Below, one piece after another: positions 9,207 to 17,489 of a DNA stretch of 64,000 nt. The number at the start of each line of letters is the position of its first letter. The stretch's first letter is position 1. Under the pieces are notes generated by a model. That model saw only the letters and a list, made by a program, of their open reading frames with translations, was not told the origin of the DNA and did no database searches. The DNA lies in contig NC_017249.1 in the NCBI RefSeq assembly GCF_000284375.1, forward strand, positions 7,929,001 through 7,993,000, read 5' to 3'. The stretch comes from Bradyrhizobium japonicum USDA 6 (GTDB lineage Bacteria; Pseudomonadota; Alphaproteobacteria; Rhizobiales; Xanthobacteraceae). The position numbers and the translations under genes are program-made.

Positions 9207-10217
9207 CTAAAGCCACCGCTTGATCTGCCGTGCGACCTCTGCGGTGGAAATCCCGTAGCGGTCGTGCAGGGTCGGAAGTGCGCCGGCGTCAAGAAACTCG
9301 TCCGGCAATGCGATCTGGCGGAAGGGCGGATGGACGCCGGAACGCATCAGAAGCGCGGCAGCCGCCTCGCCGAGACCGCCAATCGTTGTGTGGTTTTCGG
9401 CAACGACGACCAGGCGGCCCGACTTGCCGGCTTCACGCAAGATCGTCTCGGTATCGAGCGGCTTGATGGTTGGAACATGCAGCACCGCAATATCGATGCT
9501 GTCGTCTTTCAAGGTCTGTACGGCTTCGAGCGCGCGCATGGTCATGATGCCGGATGAGATGACCAGGGCGTCCTTCCCGTCGCGGATCAGCTTGGCCTTG
9601 CCGAGCTCGAATTTGTAGTCGTACTCGTCCAGAACGACCGGCACCTGGCCGCGCAGCAGGCGGGTGTAGACTGGCCCCTGATGCGCCGCGATGGCAGGCA
9701 CCAACTGCTCGATCTCGTGGGCATCGCAGGGATCGATGACCGTCATATTTGGCATGGCACGAAATAGCGCGAGATCCTCTGCGGCCTGGTGACTCGGGCC
9801 GTAGCCCGAGGTCAGGCCGGGCAAAGCACAAACGATCTTCACGTTGCGGTCTTCCTCCGCAATCGTCTGGTGAATGAAATCGTAAGCCCGCCGAGACGCG
9901 AACACCGCGTAAGTGGTCGCGAAAGGCATGAAGCCTTCGGCAGCGAGGCCGGAGGCGGCGCCGAACAGAAGCTGCTCGGCCATGCCCATCTGGTAATAGC
10001 GGTCCGGGAACTCCTTTGCGAAGATGTACATGTCGGTGTATTTGCCGAGATCGGCCGTCATGCCGACCACCTCAGGGCGGTGGCGCGCGAGTTCGACGAG
10101 CGCGTGTCCGAACGGCCCCGGTCTGGTCTTCTGCCCCTCGGCTGCGATCGATGCGATCATCGCTGAGGTGGTCAGGCGCGGCTTGCCCGGCTGCGGTGCT
10201 GATCTGACGGTCTTCAT
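9207..10217 (-). CDS. Transketolase, C-terminal subunit
   Basis: The pyrimidine-binding plus C-terminal half of a split transketolase (336 residues), which acts with the N-terminal subunit encoded just upstream. Key features are VVGMTADLGKYTDM, YYQMGMAEQLLFG with the conserved Glu that activates thiamine diphosphate, and the tail VVAENHTTIGGLGEA. The start at 10217 is chosen because ATGA overlaps the upstream stop and GGAGGC lies in front. Split transketolases of this kind occur in catabolic operons for uncommon sugars; the TRAP transporter and SDR around it support that. Confidence 0.9.
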   Translation of the reverse strand: MKTVRSAPQPGKPRLTTSAMIASIAAEGQKTRPGPFGHALVELARHRPEVVGMTADLGKYTDMYIFAKEFPDRYYQMGMAEQLLFGAASGLAAEGFMPFATTYAVFASRRAYDFIHQTIAEEDRNVKIVCALPGLTSGYGPSHQAAEDLALFRAMPNMTVIDPCDAHEIEQLVPAIAAHQGPVYTRLLRGQVPVVLDEYDYKFELGKAKLIRDGKDALVISSGIMTMRALEAVQTLKDDSIDIAVLHVPTIKPLDTETILREAGKSGRLVVVAENHTTIGGLGEAAAALLMRSGVHPPFRQIALPDEFLDAGALPTLHDRYGISTAEVARQIKRWL

Positions 10218-11065
10218 GCCTGCCTCCCGGCTTCCAGCGCGGCAAGCGCGAGCTGCCATTCGTGCGGCTCGACGCGGATGAAATGGCTCTTCTCGCGCTG
10301 CTCGAGGAAGGGAACACCCTTCCCCATCAGCGTGTCGGCGACGATGATCCGCGGCTTGAGTTCGGGATGGGACTTGGCCGCGTCGAAGGCGGCGACCACG
10401 GCATTGAGATCGTTGCCGTTGACGCGCTGCACGAACCAGCCGAAGGCCTGAAGCTTCTCGACCAGCGGCTCGAACGCCATGACCTGCGTGGAAGGACCGT
10501 CCGCCTGCTGATTGTTGACGTCGACGATGCCGATCAGATTGTCGAGCTTGTAGTGGCCTGCCGACTGGATCGCCTCCCAGACCGAGCCTTCGTCAAGCTC
10601 GCCATCGGAAAATAAGGTGTATACCCGCGCTCCGGATTTCTTGCGTTTGAGTCCCAGGCCCATGCCGACGGCGATGCTGAGTCCGAGCCCGAGCGAGCCG
10701 CCCGACATTTCCATTCCCGGTGTGTAGGAGGCCATGCCCGACATCGGCAGGCGGCTCTCGTCGCTGCCATAGGTTTCGAGTTCTTCCTCGGGGACGATCC
10801 CCGCCTCGATCAAGGCCGCGTAGAGCGCGATGGCATAATGCCCGTTGGAGAGCAGAAAGCGGTCTCGCTCCTCCCAGGACGGATCTTCGGGTCTGTAGCG
10901 CATCGCATGGAAATAGGCGACGGCGAGAACGTCAGAGATGTCGAGCGCCTGTGCGATATAGCCTTGGCCCTGAACTTCGCCCATGCGCAGGGCATTGCGG
11001 CGAATATTGTGGGCGCGGTCCGTCAGCTTGGGCGTGTTCGTAAGCGCGTTGGTCGAGGTTTCCAT
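10214..11065 (-). CDS. Transketolase, N-terminal subunit
   Basis: The thiamine-diphosphate-binding half (283 residues) of a two-subunit transketolase. The ThDP motif is visible as FSDGELDEGSVWEA...DVNNQQADG (GDG-like plus NN). Other landmarks are FLLSNGHYAIALYAAL near residue 70 and SGGSLGLGLSIAVGMGLG. It overlaps the C-terminal subunit gene by 4 nt. The substrate is presumably a ketose phosphate made by the neighbouring SDR branch (inference). Confidence 0.9.
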   Translation of the reverse strand: METSTNALTNTPKLTDRAHNIRRNALRMGEVQGQGYIAQALDISDVLAVAYFHAMRYRPEDPSWEERDRFLLSNGHYAIALYAALIEAGIVPEEELETYGSDESRLPMSGMASYTPGMEMSGGSLGLGLSIAVGMGLGLKRKKSGARVYTLFSDGELDEGSVWEAIQSAGHYKLDNLIGIVDVNNQQADGPSTQVMAFEPLVEKLQAFGWFVQRVNGNDLNAVVAAFDAAKSHPELKPRIIVADTLMGKGVPFLEQREKSHFIRVEPHEWQLALAALEAGRQA

Positions 11066-11089
11066 CGATCTGACCCTTGTCTCGCTGGC

Positions 11090-11839
11090 TCAGTGGATGA
11101 GCATGCCGCCGTTCACGTCGATCACGGCGCCGGTTACGTAGGCGGAGAGATCCGAGGCCAGGAAGGTGTAGATACCGGCGACGTCTTCGGCCGTACCGAG
11201 ACGATTGAGCGGAATGCCTTCCAGGATCTTCGCCCTCATCTCGTCGGTCAGCTTGCCCGCGGTGATATCGGTGCCGATCAGGCCGGGCGTGACGCAATTG
11301 ACGCGAATGCCGTCCGGGCCGAACTCTCGGGCCATCGCCTTGGCGAGACCAAGTACGCCGGCCTTCGCGGCCGAATAGTGCGGGCCGCCAAAAATTCCAC
11401 CACCGCGCTGGGCCGAGACCGACGACATGCATGCAATCGATCCGGCTTTCCGTCCGCGCATATGCGGGATCACCGCCTGGGAGAGAAACAGGATGCCCTT
11501 GAGATTGACGTCCTGAATGCGATCCCAATCGGCTGCCGAGATCTCCAGGAACTTCACCGGCTGGGTGATGCCGGCATTGTTGATCAAAACATCGGTGCCG
11601 CCAAAGGATTCGATCACGCGGGCGACCGCCTGTTCGCAGGACGATTTGTCGGCGACGTCGCACCCTAGTCCGATATGGGAATTTCCGAGCGATGCCGCAG
11701 CATCCGTCGCAGCGCCGGCGTCAATATCCAGAATGGCGACCCGAGCGCCCTCGGCGGCGAACCGCCGGGCGGTGGCAAGCCCGATCCCGCGCGGCGAGGC
11801 CGCGCCCGAAATGATGGCCGTCTTACCGCTGAGCAGCAT
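11090..11839 (-). CDS. Short-chain dehydrogenase/reductase
   Basis: A classical NAD(P)-dependent SDR of about 250 residues. The cofactor motif is SGAASPRGIG (TGxxxGxG-type); the aspartate after the second strand (AILDID) suggests NAD preference. NNAG, the catalytic Ser (SSVSA) and YSAAKAG with catalytic Tyr/Lys are all present, and it ends with the usual G-I/V-D-V-N-GG loop. The start at 11839 has GGGAGGAACT just in front; a start 15 bases upstream is less likely. It probably oxidises a sugar alcohol or sugar acid before the transketolase step. Confidence 0.9.
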   Translation of the reverse strand: MLLSGKTAIISGAASPRGIGLATARRFAAEGARVAILDIDAGAATDAAASLGNSHIGLGCDVADKSSCEQAVARVIESFGGTDVLINNAGITQPVKFLEISAADWDRIQDVNLKGILFLSQAVIPHMRGRKAGSIACMSSVSAQRGGGIFGGPHYSAAKAGVLGLAKAMAREFGPDGIRVNCVTPGLIGTDITAGKLTDEMRAKILEGIPLNRLGTAEDVAGIYTFLASDLSAYVTGAVIDVNGGMLIH

Positions 11840-11947
11840 CAGTTCCTCCCGCAAATTGTTCTTCCTTGGCGCTTAGGAATGACCCGCCGACCGCCAACGG
11901 ACAAACGCGCAGTTGTCACGGATCGATGAATCTGGTTCACTTATGGG

Positions 11948-12844
11948 ATGCTGTCGAATATCCCCATATCGGCAATTCGTGCCTTTGAAGCGGCTGCCCG
12001 CACCGGATCGTTTCGCGATGCGGCGAATGAGCTTCACCTGACACCGAGTGCCGTTAGTCATGCCATCCGCAAGCTGGAGGGCACCCTTCGGACCGCTTTG
12101 TTCGAGCGCAGCGCACGATCCGTGCGACTTACGCCGGCCGGCGAGAACCTGATGCGTCACACGGGAGCGGCATTCGATCAGCTCCGCCGTGGCCTAGAGG
12201 AAGTTGCCGCGCGCGGACCACAATTGGTGCGCGTCCATTCCGCGCCCAGCTTTGCTGCGCAATGGCTGGCACCACGGCTTGCACAGTTTCTCGCTGCTTA
12301 CCCGAAGCTCGAGGTTCGGCTGGCTGCAAGCACGGACTATGCGCGCTTCAGCAACGATGATTTCGATATCGACATCGTCTACGGTCCGCCACGCGCGGAG
12401 GGCGTCGAAATTGTCCCTCTGCCGGAGGAGACGGTCACGCCGCTCTGCTCGCCCTCGCTCGCAAAATCGATCAGGAAGCCTGCCGATCTCCTCGATCAGA
12501 CGCTCATCCGCTCCGACGTGAAGCGGGTGCAGTGGCATCAATGGTTCACCGCGAATGGGTTAGAAGCACCTGCGCTTCACGGCATGAGATTCGACCGAAG
12601 CTTTCTTGCGATCGCGACGGCTGCAGAGGGATTGGGCGTGGCCTTGGAATCAACGCTTCTGGCCGAACGCGAACTGGCGTGCGGGCGCTTGGTCGCTCCA
12701 TTGGCCGGACGCGCCAACGATATCCGCTACGTCGGTCACCGCTTGATCTACCCGCGCGCAAGCCGACAAAGATCGTCGGTACGAGCTTTTGCGGATTGGG
12801 TGGTGGCCCAACTCGGCGGCGGAGATGTTCGCTCCTCGCAGTGA
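11948..12844 (+). CDS. LysR-family transcriptional regulator (GcvA-like)
   Basis: A 298-residue LysR-type regulator. The N-terminal winged helix contains AIRAFEAAARTGSFRDAA and the recognition-helix phrase LHLTPSAVSHAIRKLE. A periplasmic-binding-protein-like effector domain follows (SFAAQWLAPRL, WHQWF motif typical of the GcvA/AmpR branch). It is divergent to the SDR gene with about 108 bases between the starts, where its operator should lie. It most likely controls the SDR-transketolase-TRAP unit in response to that unit's substrate. Confidence 0.9.
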   Translation: MLSNIPISAIRAFEAAARTGSFRDAANELHLTPSAVSHAIRKLEGTLRTALFERSARSVRLTPAGENLMRHTGAAFDQLRRGLEEVAARGPQLVRVHSAPSFAAQWLAPRLAQFLAAYPKLEVRLAASTDYARFSNDDFDIDIVYGPPRAEGVEIVPLPEETVTPLCSPSLAKSIRKPADLLDQTLIRSDVKRVQWHQWFTANGLEAPALHGMRFDRSFLAIATAAEGLGVALESTLLAERELACGRLVAPLAGRANDIRYVGHRLIYPRASRQRSSVRAFADWVVAQLGGGDVRSSQ

Positions 12845-13026
12845 GACCTCATCGAGATATTCCTGAAGCTGATGCGGAAATCCACCGCGTTTTGAGGATC
12901 TGCCCTTCATAGGAACCCCTCCGACCGCGTGCACGTTGCCGTATCGCTTCAGGACCCCCTGCCTTGGAGCGCCCCAACAGCGGCCTCCGCGTTGCCCCCG
13001 CGGGGGTCGTTTTATCGCGAGGCACA

Positions 13027-13128
13027 ATGGACGAGGGTTGGAGAGTAGTGTTCGCGATTAGCGCCACTGCCGTGGTCGCCGGGGGCACCTTCTTTGCCAT
13101 CCGGTTTATCATCGGTCTGCACCTTTAA
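13027..13128 (+). CDS. Predicted small membrane protein (33 aa)
   Basis: A small ORF with ATG at 13027 and TAA at 13126. After a short charged start (MDEGWR) comes one hydrophobic helix of about 22 residues (VVFAISATAVVAGG...). The function is unknown. It is supported by composition only; a GCGAGG sequence upstream is a modest ribosome-binding site. Confidence 0.4.
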   Translation: MDEGWRVVFAISATAVVAGGTFFAIRFIIGLHL

Positions 13129-13284
13129 GGTCGCCCCTTACCCGTATTTTTCCCTAGGTCCAAAGTCTCACATCCACACACCAGTGGAGAAAGTGTCATC
13201 GGTGCACTACGGCTTGCGCTCCCGCATCGGTTGCAGTTGGATAGAGGAGCGAATTTACAAGAGACGTTTTTGAGGGGGAACAAT

Positions 13285-13502
13285 ATGAGGGCAGCAACGC
13301 TCGTTGCCGGGCTTTTTTGGCAATCGGAATAATTGGACCGGCCGATGCTCGCGGAGGAGGTCACGGGGGCCGTGTCAGCTATGGCGGCGGACACCACACC
13401 TCAAGCCACGGCGGCAGCTTTTCAGGCGGCTCGGGATCGTTGCACCGCGGCGGGACCTATGTGAATTCAAACACCGGGAACCGTTACGGCACCCACCAAT
13501 AA
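13285..13502 (+). pseudogene. Small secreted Gly/Ser/His-rich protein, frameshifted in the signal peptide
   Basis: An ATG at 13285 with the ribosome-binding site GAGGGGGA starts a signal peptide (MRAATLVAGLF). The frame then hits a stop at the end of a run of six T (13313-13318). One extra T would read on as FLAIGIIGPADARGGGHGG and join the intact downstream frame to 13502, giving a secreted protein of about 72 residues rich in Gly, Ser and His with tail NTGNRYGTHQ. This pattern is common among small Bradyrhizobium proteins of unknown function. The break could be a real mutation, a slippage site or a base-calling error. Confidence 0.55.
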
Positions 13503-13515
13503 GAGGAAGCGCGCA

Positions 13516-13719
13516 ATGGCGAAGTCGACCCGGAATAGCGGCAAGCAGTCGACGTCAGGCGAAGTGAGCCAACTCAAACAACTTGTGAAGGGCAACACAC
13601 CGACGCGAGTGATCGGCCTGAAGTTGGGCCGAACCGAAAACGCGATCTACAACAAAGCATCTGAGGAAGGAATCTCACTGGCTCCGACGAACCAAAGCCC
13701 CTACGGCACGAAGAAGTAG
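13516..13719 (+). CDS. Small conserved-looking hypothetical protein (67 aa)
   Basis: A soluble 67-residue protein with an AAGAGGAAG ribosome-binding site. The stretch SQLKQLVKGNTPTRVIGLKLGRT followed by AIYNKASEEGISL looks like a small helix-turn-helix of the kind that recognises DNA, ending in a Lys/Gly tail (PYGTKK). It sits between two small secreted-protein genes. The function is not known. Confidence 0.65.
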   Translation: MAKSTRNSGKQSTSGEVSQLKQLVKGNTPTRVIGLKLGRTENAIYNKASEEGISLAPTNQSPYGTKK

Positions 13720-13730
13720 GTACGGAGATC

Positions 13731-13967
13731 ATGCTGAGACATTGGCCTGCGGCGCTTTGCATGGCCCTCGTGGGTTCGGCTTATGGTCAGGCGCCTGCTC
13801 CGGCCGCGCCCAAAGCCGCTCCTGAGCCGTCGGCCTATTGTCGATCTTCTGCGCAAATACTCTTTCAGGGTGGAGCTTCGGACGGCGACATCGCCGCCGT
13901 CGCGAAGATCTGCCGCCGTGGCGATGTCATCGCCATCAGCACCAGCGCACAAGGTTCAGTATTCTAG
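13731..13967 (+). CDS. Small secreted hypothetical protein (78 aa)
   Basis: Begins with a signal peptide (LRHWPAALCMALVGSAYGQ), then an Ala/Pro linker and a compact domain with two cysteines (SAYCRSSAQILFQGGASDGDIA and AKICRRGDVIAI). It follows the 67-aa gene by 11 bases and may be co-transcribed. It is probably periplasmic, with the two cysteines possibly disulphide-bonded. No family is recognised. Confidence 0.55.
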   Translation: MLRHWPAALCMALVGSAYGQAPAPAAPKAAPEPSAYCRSSAQILFQGGASDGDIAAVAKICRRGDVIAISTSAQGSVF

Positions 13968-14145
13968 GTCGGTCGCCTATGTGACTTTACGAAGTCAGTA
14001 GTCGTGATGGGTCCACAGACGCTTTGCGTCCTAGGAGCCGAACGAAGCGTGAGGTGACCAATCCGTGATCGTGATCATGCCCTGCGCGGCGAAATCCAGC
14101 TACTGGTTGCTCGCTCGACTGTCACGTCACCGCGACATGTGACAT

Positions 14146-14448
14146 CTACCGCAAAAGCTTCTTTAGCGCAGCGTCGCTCGCTAATCTTGAACTTAAGCGT
14201 CGAGCCGCTCCCTGTTGGTTCTCGCCAAGCGTATCTTTGATGATTTCCGTCGCTCGGGTCATCACCTCTTTTCGGACGGATGGGACGGCGCGGATCATCG
14301 CCGCAATTTCAGCCTCTGACATACTCTTATTGGGATCCAACTGACGGAGTTCGGCGAACCTTGATTCAACCGCTTTGATTTTTGAGTCATCGAACCACAG
14401 AGCAACGCTCTTCTGAGAGTCCGCAATTTTTTGTCGCTTTGTCAGCAT
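14146..14448 (-). CDS. Hypothetical protein (about 100 aa)
   Basis: A charged, helical soluble protein (MLTKRQKIADSQKSVALWFD...). It has no cysteines, signal or recognised domain. The start at 14448 lies inside the 3' end of the upstream frameshifted gene; an extension to 14487 is possible. It is the last gene of a leftward group of three small genes (15.3-14.1 kb), the other two of which are frameshifted. Confidence 0.5.
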   Translation of the reverse strand: MLTKRQKIADSQKSVALWFDDSKIKAVESRFAELRQLDPNKSMSEAEIAAMIRAVPSVRKEVMTRATEIIKDTLGENQQGAARRLSSRLASDAALKKLLR

Positions 14449-15015
14449 CCATATCCTGCGTTCCGACGGGCGAATACATTTGGCCAACTAGCCAACCAAG
14501 TTTTGCCTGAAACGTGTCTGTCAATTGCAAGATCTTCGCCGCAACGCAGGTTGCTAGGTGGAGATCGGCCTTCACAGCGATGGAAAGTTTGAGAAACGCT
14601 ATGCAGTCTACCTGAGATCTGTGCCCTCGGAATCCAGAAAGAAATAGCCAGGCTCGTTGTAATTCAAAAGCCGGCCCATAAACTCCGAGATCTTATTTCT
14701 CGCCCGAAGTCCAACGATAGGGAGATCGGATTTCACAGCAGGAGCCTGGAATTGACCGACCTGTCGTTCTACGACCAATTCGAGACTGCGCACCGGTGCA
14801 ATGGCAATGTACGGTGCCTTGCATCCGCCCGCTGGCCCGCGAGGTACTAGGTCGCAACTTTGCGTTAGCACGATGAAGAATAAGTTCTTCGGATGGTGGA
14901 AAAAATGAGGATGAACTGCCTCCAGTAGAGCATCCAGCTCTAGCGTCCTTCGCAGAACGTCCCCTTGCATCAACTCCGTGCTCGAGAACGCCGTTGTCTC
15001 ATATGCAAAGTGCAT
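14387..15015 (-). pseudogene. Hypothetical protein, frameshifted near 14610
   Basis: The first 135 residues read from the ATG at 15015 and include FHHPKNLFFIVLTQSCDLV and APYIAIAPVRSLELVVERQ, then stop at 14608. A one-base shift to the next frame at the stop continues with VDCIAFLKLSIAVKADLH and LTDTFQAKLGWLVGQMYSP down to about 14390. The two parts look like one protein of about 200 residues with a disrupted frame. The family is unknown; the LTQSCDLV phrase occurs in hypothetical proteins of accessory regions. Confidence 0.5.
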
Positions 15016-15035
15016 GGGCCAAGCATGAGCGCGGA

Positions 15036-15325
15036 TCAGGATGCAGTTTTGGATGCGAACGTATCCGAAGGTGAGACTCGCCCCTCCAGTTCATCATTCA
15101 GCCGGCGGATCGCTTGTCGCGTCGACACATTGGCCGGCTCGATTGAGACGGTAATTTTTGTGAAGGCCCCAGACTTGCTAATCTGCGTTCGGTAACTACT
15201 GCGGCACTCGGTTCGGCATGAAAGGATGTTGCATCTCTGCCCTTGGTGTTAACGACTGCGTCGACAGCACGCCATTCCTGTCTGGTCACCGATGTCGATG
15301 AAATTCTGATGTTTTTCGAACTCAT
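15036..15325 (-). pseudogene. Small hypothetical protein, frameshifted
   Basis: It starts with ATG at 15325 (MSSKNIRISSTSVTRQEWRA) and after about 35 codons must change frame to read RTQISKSGAFTKITVSIEP and STRQAIRRLNDELEG, ending at TGA 15036. Both halves look coding. It is followed 21 bases later by the 15015 gene. The function is unknown. Confidence 0.4.
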
Positions 15326-15393
15326 TGCATTGCCCCGTAAATGTTTGTCAAAAGATTGCACGCCATCTCAAAACTGCTTTGCATTCGGTAACG

Positions 15394-16685
15394 TACAGAG
15401 TCTTTCGCACTTTCAGGATTGACGGCTTCCTCTAGAATGAAGGAGCTTTGAATGAACGATGGGAATGCCATGGGTCAGGTGATCCAAATTGATGAGGCCC
15501 GGATTCGAGATCACCTGGGCGAGATGGTCCGCGGGACGGTGGAAGAGACACTGAACGCCATGCTGGAGGCCGAAGCGGACCAGCTGTGCGGTGCTGGGCG
15601 TTATGAGCGCAGCCCGGCCCGGCAGGACACGCGGGCGGGCAGCTACGAGCGAACGCTGCAGACCAAGGCGGGCGACGTCAATCTGAAGGTTCCGAAGCTA
15701 CGGCGGCAAACCTTCGAGACGGCGATTATCGAGCGCTACCGGAGGCGGGAGAGCTCGGTCGAGGAGGCGCTGATCGAGATGTATCTGGCCGGGATTTCGG
15801 TTCGGCGGGTCGAAGACATTACGGAGGCGCTGTGGGGCCCCCGGGTCAGCCCGAGCACAGTGTCGAACCTGAACAAGAAGATCTATACCAAGATCGAGGC
15901 GTGGCGGAATCGCAGGATCGAAGGCGAGCATCCGTATCTCTACCTCGACGGCATCGTGATGAAGCGCAGCTGGGCTGGTGAGGTTCGCAACGTCTCGCTG
16001 CTGGTGGCCTCGGCGGTCAATGCCGAGGGGTTCCGGGAGATCCTCGGCATCTGTGAGGGCGCCAAGGAGGACAAATCCGGCTGGTCCTCGTTTCTGCGGC
16101 ATCTCGTCGATCGCGGTCTCAGGGGCGTGCAGTTGGTGGTTTCCGATGCGTGCCGAGGTCTTGTCGAAAGCGTTGCGGATTATCTGCCGGAGGCCCGCTA
16201 TCAACGCTGCATGGTGCATTTTTATCGCAATGTCTTCAGCCACGTGCCGTCGACCCGGGTCCACGAGGTGAGCCACATGCTCAAGGCCATTCATGCCCAG
16301 GAGAGCCGCGCCGCGGCCGACGAGAAAGCCAGGACCGTCATCGCGGATCTGCGGGCAAGCCGTATGGCCAAAGCTGCTGATCTCGTCGAGCAGGCGGTTC
16401 ACGAGACGCTCGCCTACTATGCCTTTCCTGACATCCATTGGCGGAAGATTCGAACGAACAATCCGCTCGAGCGCATCATGAAGGAGATCCGGCGACGAAC
16501 CCGTGTCGTCGGCGCCTTCCCCGACGGTCAATCCTGTCTCAATTTGGCGGCGGCCCGGCTGCGGCACATTGCCGGAACGGCGTGGTCGACCAAATGCTAC
16601 ATGAACATGCGACCGCTCTATCAGCCACAACTCTCTGAAACCGGAGCCGTCGCCTGATCAAAAGTGCGAAAGATTCTGGACAGTA
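15394..16685 (+). mobile_element. IS256-family insertion sequence
   Basis: The transposase gene is flanked by inverted ends: left 15396-15413 and right 16661-16679 share the core AGARTCTTTCGCACTTT. The outer ends are placed approximately. The right end abuts an SRAP-protein remnant, so insertion or recombination here removed that gene's 5' part. Confidence 0.8.
15452..16657 (+). CDS. IS256-family (mutator-type) transposase
   Basis: A 401-residue DDE transposase that moves the surrounding element. The acidic residues are visible in YLYLDGIVMKRSW (first D), VVSDACRGLVES (second D) and TNNPLERIMKEIRRRTRVVGAFPD (E). The N-terminal segment LNAMLEAEADQLCGAGRYER is diagnostic for the IS256 group. 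The frame is full length and unbroken, so the element may still be active. Confidence 0.95.
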   Translation: MNDGNAMGQVIQIDEARIRDHLGEMVRGTVEETLNAMLEAEADQLCGAGRYERSPARQDTRAGSYERTLQTKAGDVNLKVPKLRRQTFETAIIERYRRRESSVEEALIEMYLAGISVRRVEDITEALWGPRVSPSTVSNLNKKIYTKIEAWRNRRIEGEHPYLYLDGIVMKRSWAGEVRNVSLLVASAVNAEGFREILGICEGAKEDKSGWSSFLRHLVDRGLRGVQLVVSDACRGLVESVADYLPEARYQRCMVHFYRNVFSHVPSTRVHEVSHMLKAIHAQESRAAADEKARTVIADLRASRMAKAADLVEQAVHETLAYYAFPDIHWRKIRTNNPLERIMKEIRRRTRVVGAFPDGQSCLNLAAARLRHIAGTAWSTKCYMNMRPLYQPQLSETGAVA

Positions 16686-16686
16686 C

Positions 16687-17038
16687 CGCCAAATCCCGAG
16701 ACGAAGAAGAAAGATGTGGTTTGGTTCGCGCTCGAGGAGAGCCGGCCGCTGTTCTGCTTCGGCGGCATCTGGACCGAGTTCAGAGGCGACCGCGGCACCA
16801 AGTCGAAGCCGATCCCCGGCCCCACCTTGTCTACGGCTTCCTGACGACGTCACCCAATGCGGTCGTCGAGCCGATCCATCCGAAAGCAATGCCCGTGATC
16901 CTGACCACCGAGGAGGAGCGCGACATCTGGATGCACACTCCCTGGGATGAGGCAAAGGCGCTGCAGCGCCCGCTGCCCAACGACGCCCTGAGGATCGTCA
17001 TGCGCGGCGCAGACAAGGAAGACAAGATCGCTGCGTAG
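16687..17038 (+). pseudogene. SRAP (YedK/HMCES-like) protein remnant
   Basis: The C-terminal part of an SOS-response-associated peptidase, a family that crosslinks to abasic sites in single-stranded DNA. It reads [29 protein letters not shown], then after a one-base shift near 16830 [23 protein letters not shown] (which contains the conserved HPKAMP) and the tail to 17038. The catalytic N-terminal Cys region is missing, cut off at the IS256 end. Non-functional. Confidence 0.7.
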
Positions 17039-17129
17039 GCTGCATTTGCACGGGCACCAGTTGAATGTACTTTTTGCCGGAGCGCTCGCGGGAATGCGAC
17101 TGAGACGCTGACGTCCCGTCTAGGTCGCA

Positions 17130-17371
17130 TGTGTGTCTGCTCGGGTACGCGGCCCAGAGCGTCCGCGATCTGAATGCGGCTCTTCTCTCCCCGAATCCTG
17201 AAACGCCTTCAAGATGGAGTTCATGTCGTATTGGCGGACGACCTGGATGCAATTCATCAGGTCGAGTTCAAGCTCGCCGTAATTCAGCAGGGTGCGGCCG
17301 ATTATCGCCATCTCTTTCGGGAAGATATTGTGAATGGGAAACATGTGGTCTGCCTGAGTTAGCTCTTTCAA
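17130..17371 (-). pseudogene. Hypothetical protein fragment
   Basis: Reads FPKEMAIIGRTLLNYGELELDL, then MNSILKAF, after which a one-base shift restores RIRGEKSRIQIADALGR. This looks like the N-terminal part of a family of hypothetical proteins of accessory regions, with frameshift and truncation. No function can be assigned. Confidence 0.4.
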
Positions 17372-17381
17372 TTACCCACAT
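17364..17381 (+). repeat. 18-bp direct repeat, copy 1
   Basis: TCTTTCAATTACCCACAT, identical to the copy at 19279-19296. The pair brackets the acyltransferase gene and the IS1380 remnant. Possibly the end of a lost mobile element. Confidence 0.6.
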
Positions 17382-17489
17382 CTCATACCTAGCTAATTAC
17401 CCTGAAGCTGGAAGGCCAGAGGGGGCGAAAGCGCTTCTGAGAGCAGAACAGGATAAGCACATCCGTGCATACCTGCGGCAGTGCCTGCA

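Noticed and set aside
14600..14620. Programmed frameshift at CTC-AGG-TAG
   Set aside because: It resembles known +1 shift sites, but the continuing coding frame needs a -1 shift and no slippery heptamer is present; a plain mutation is simpler.
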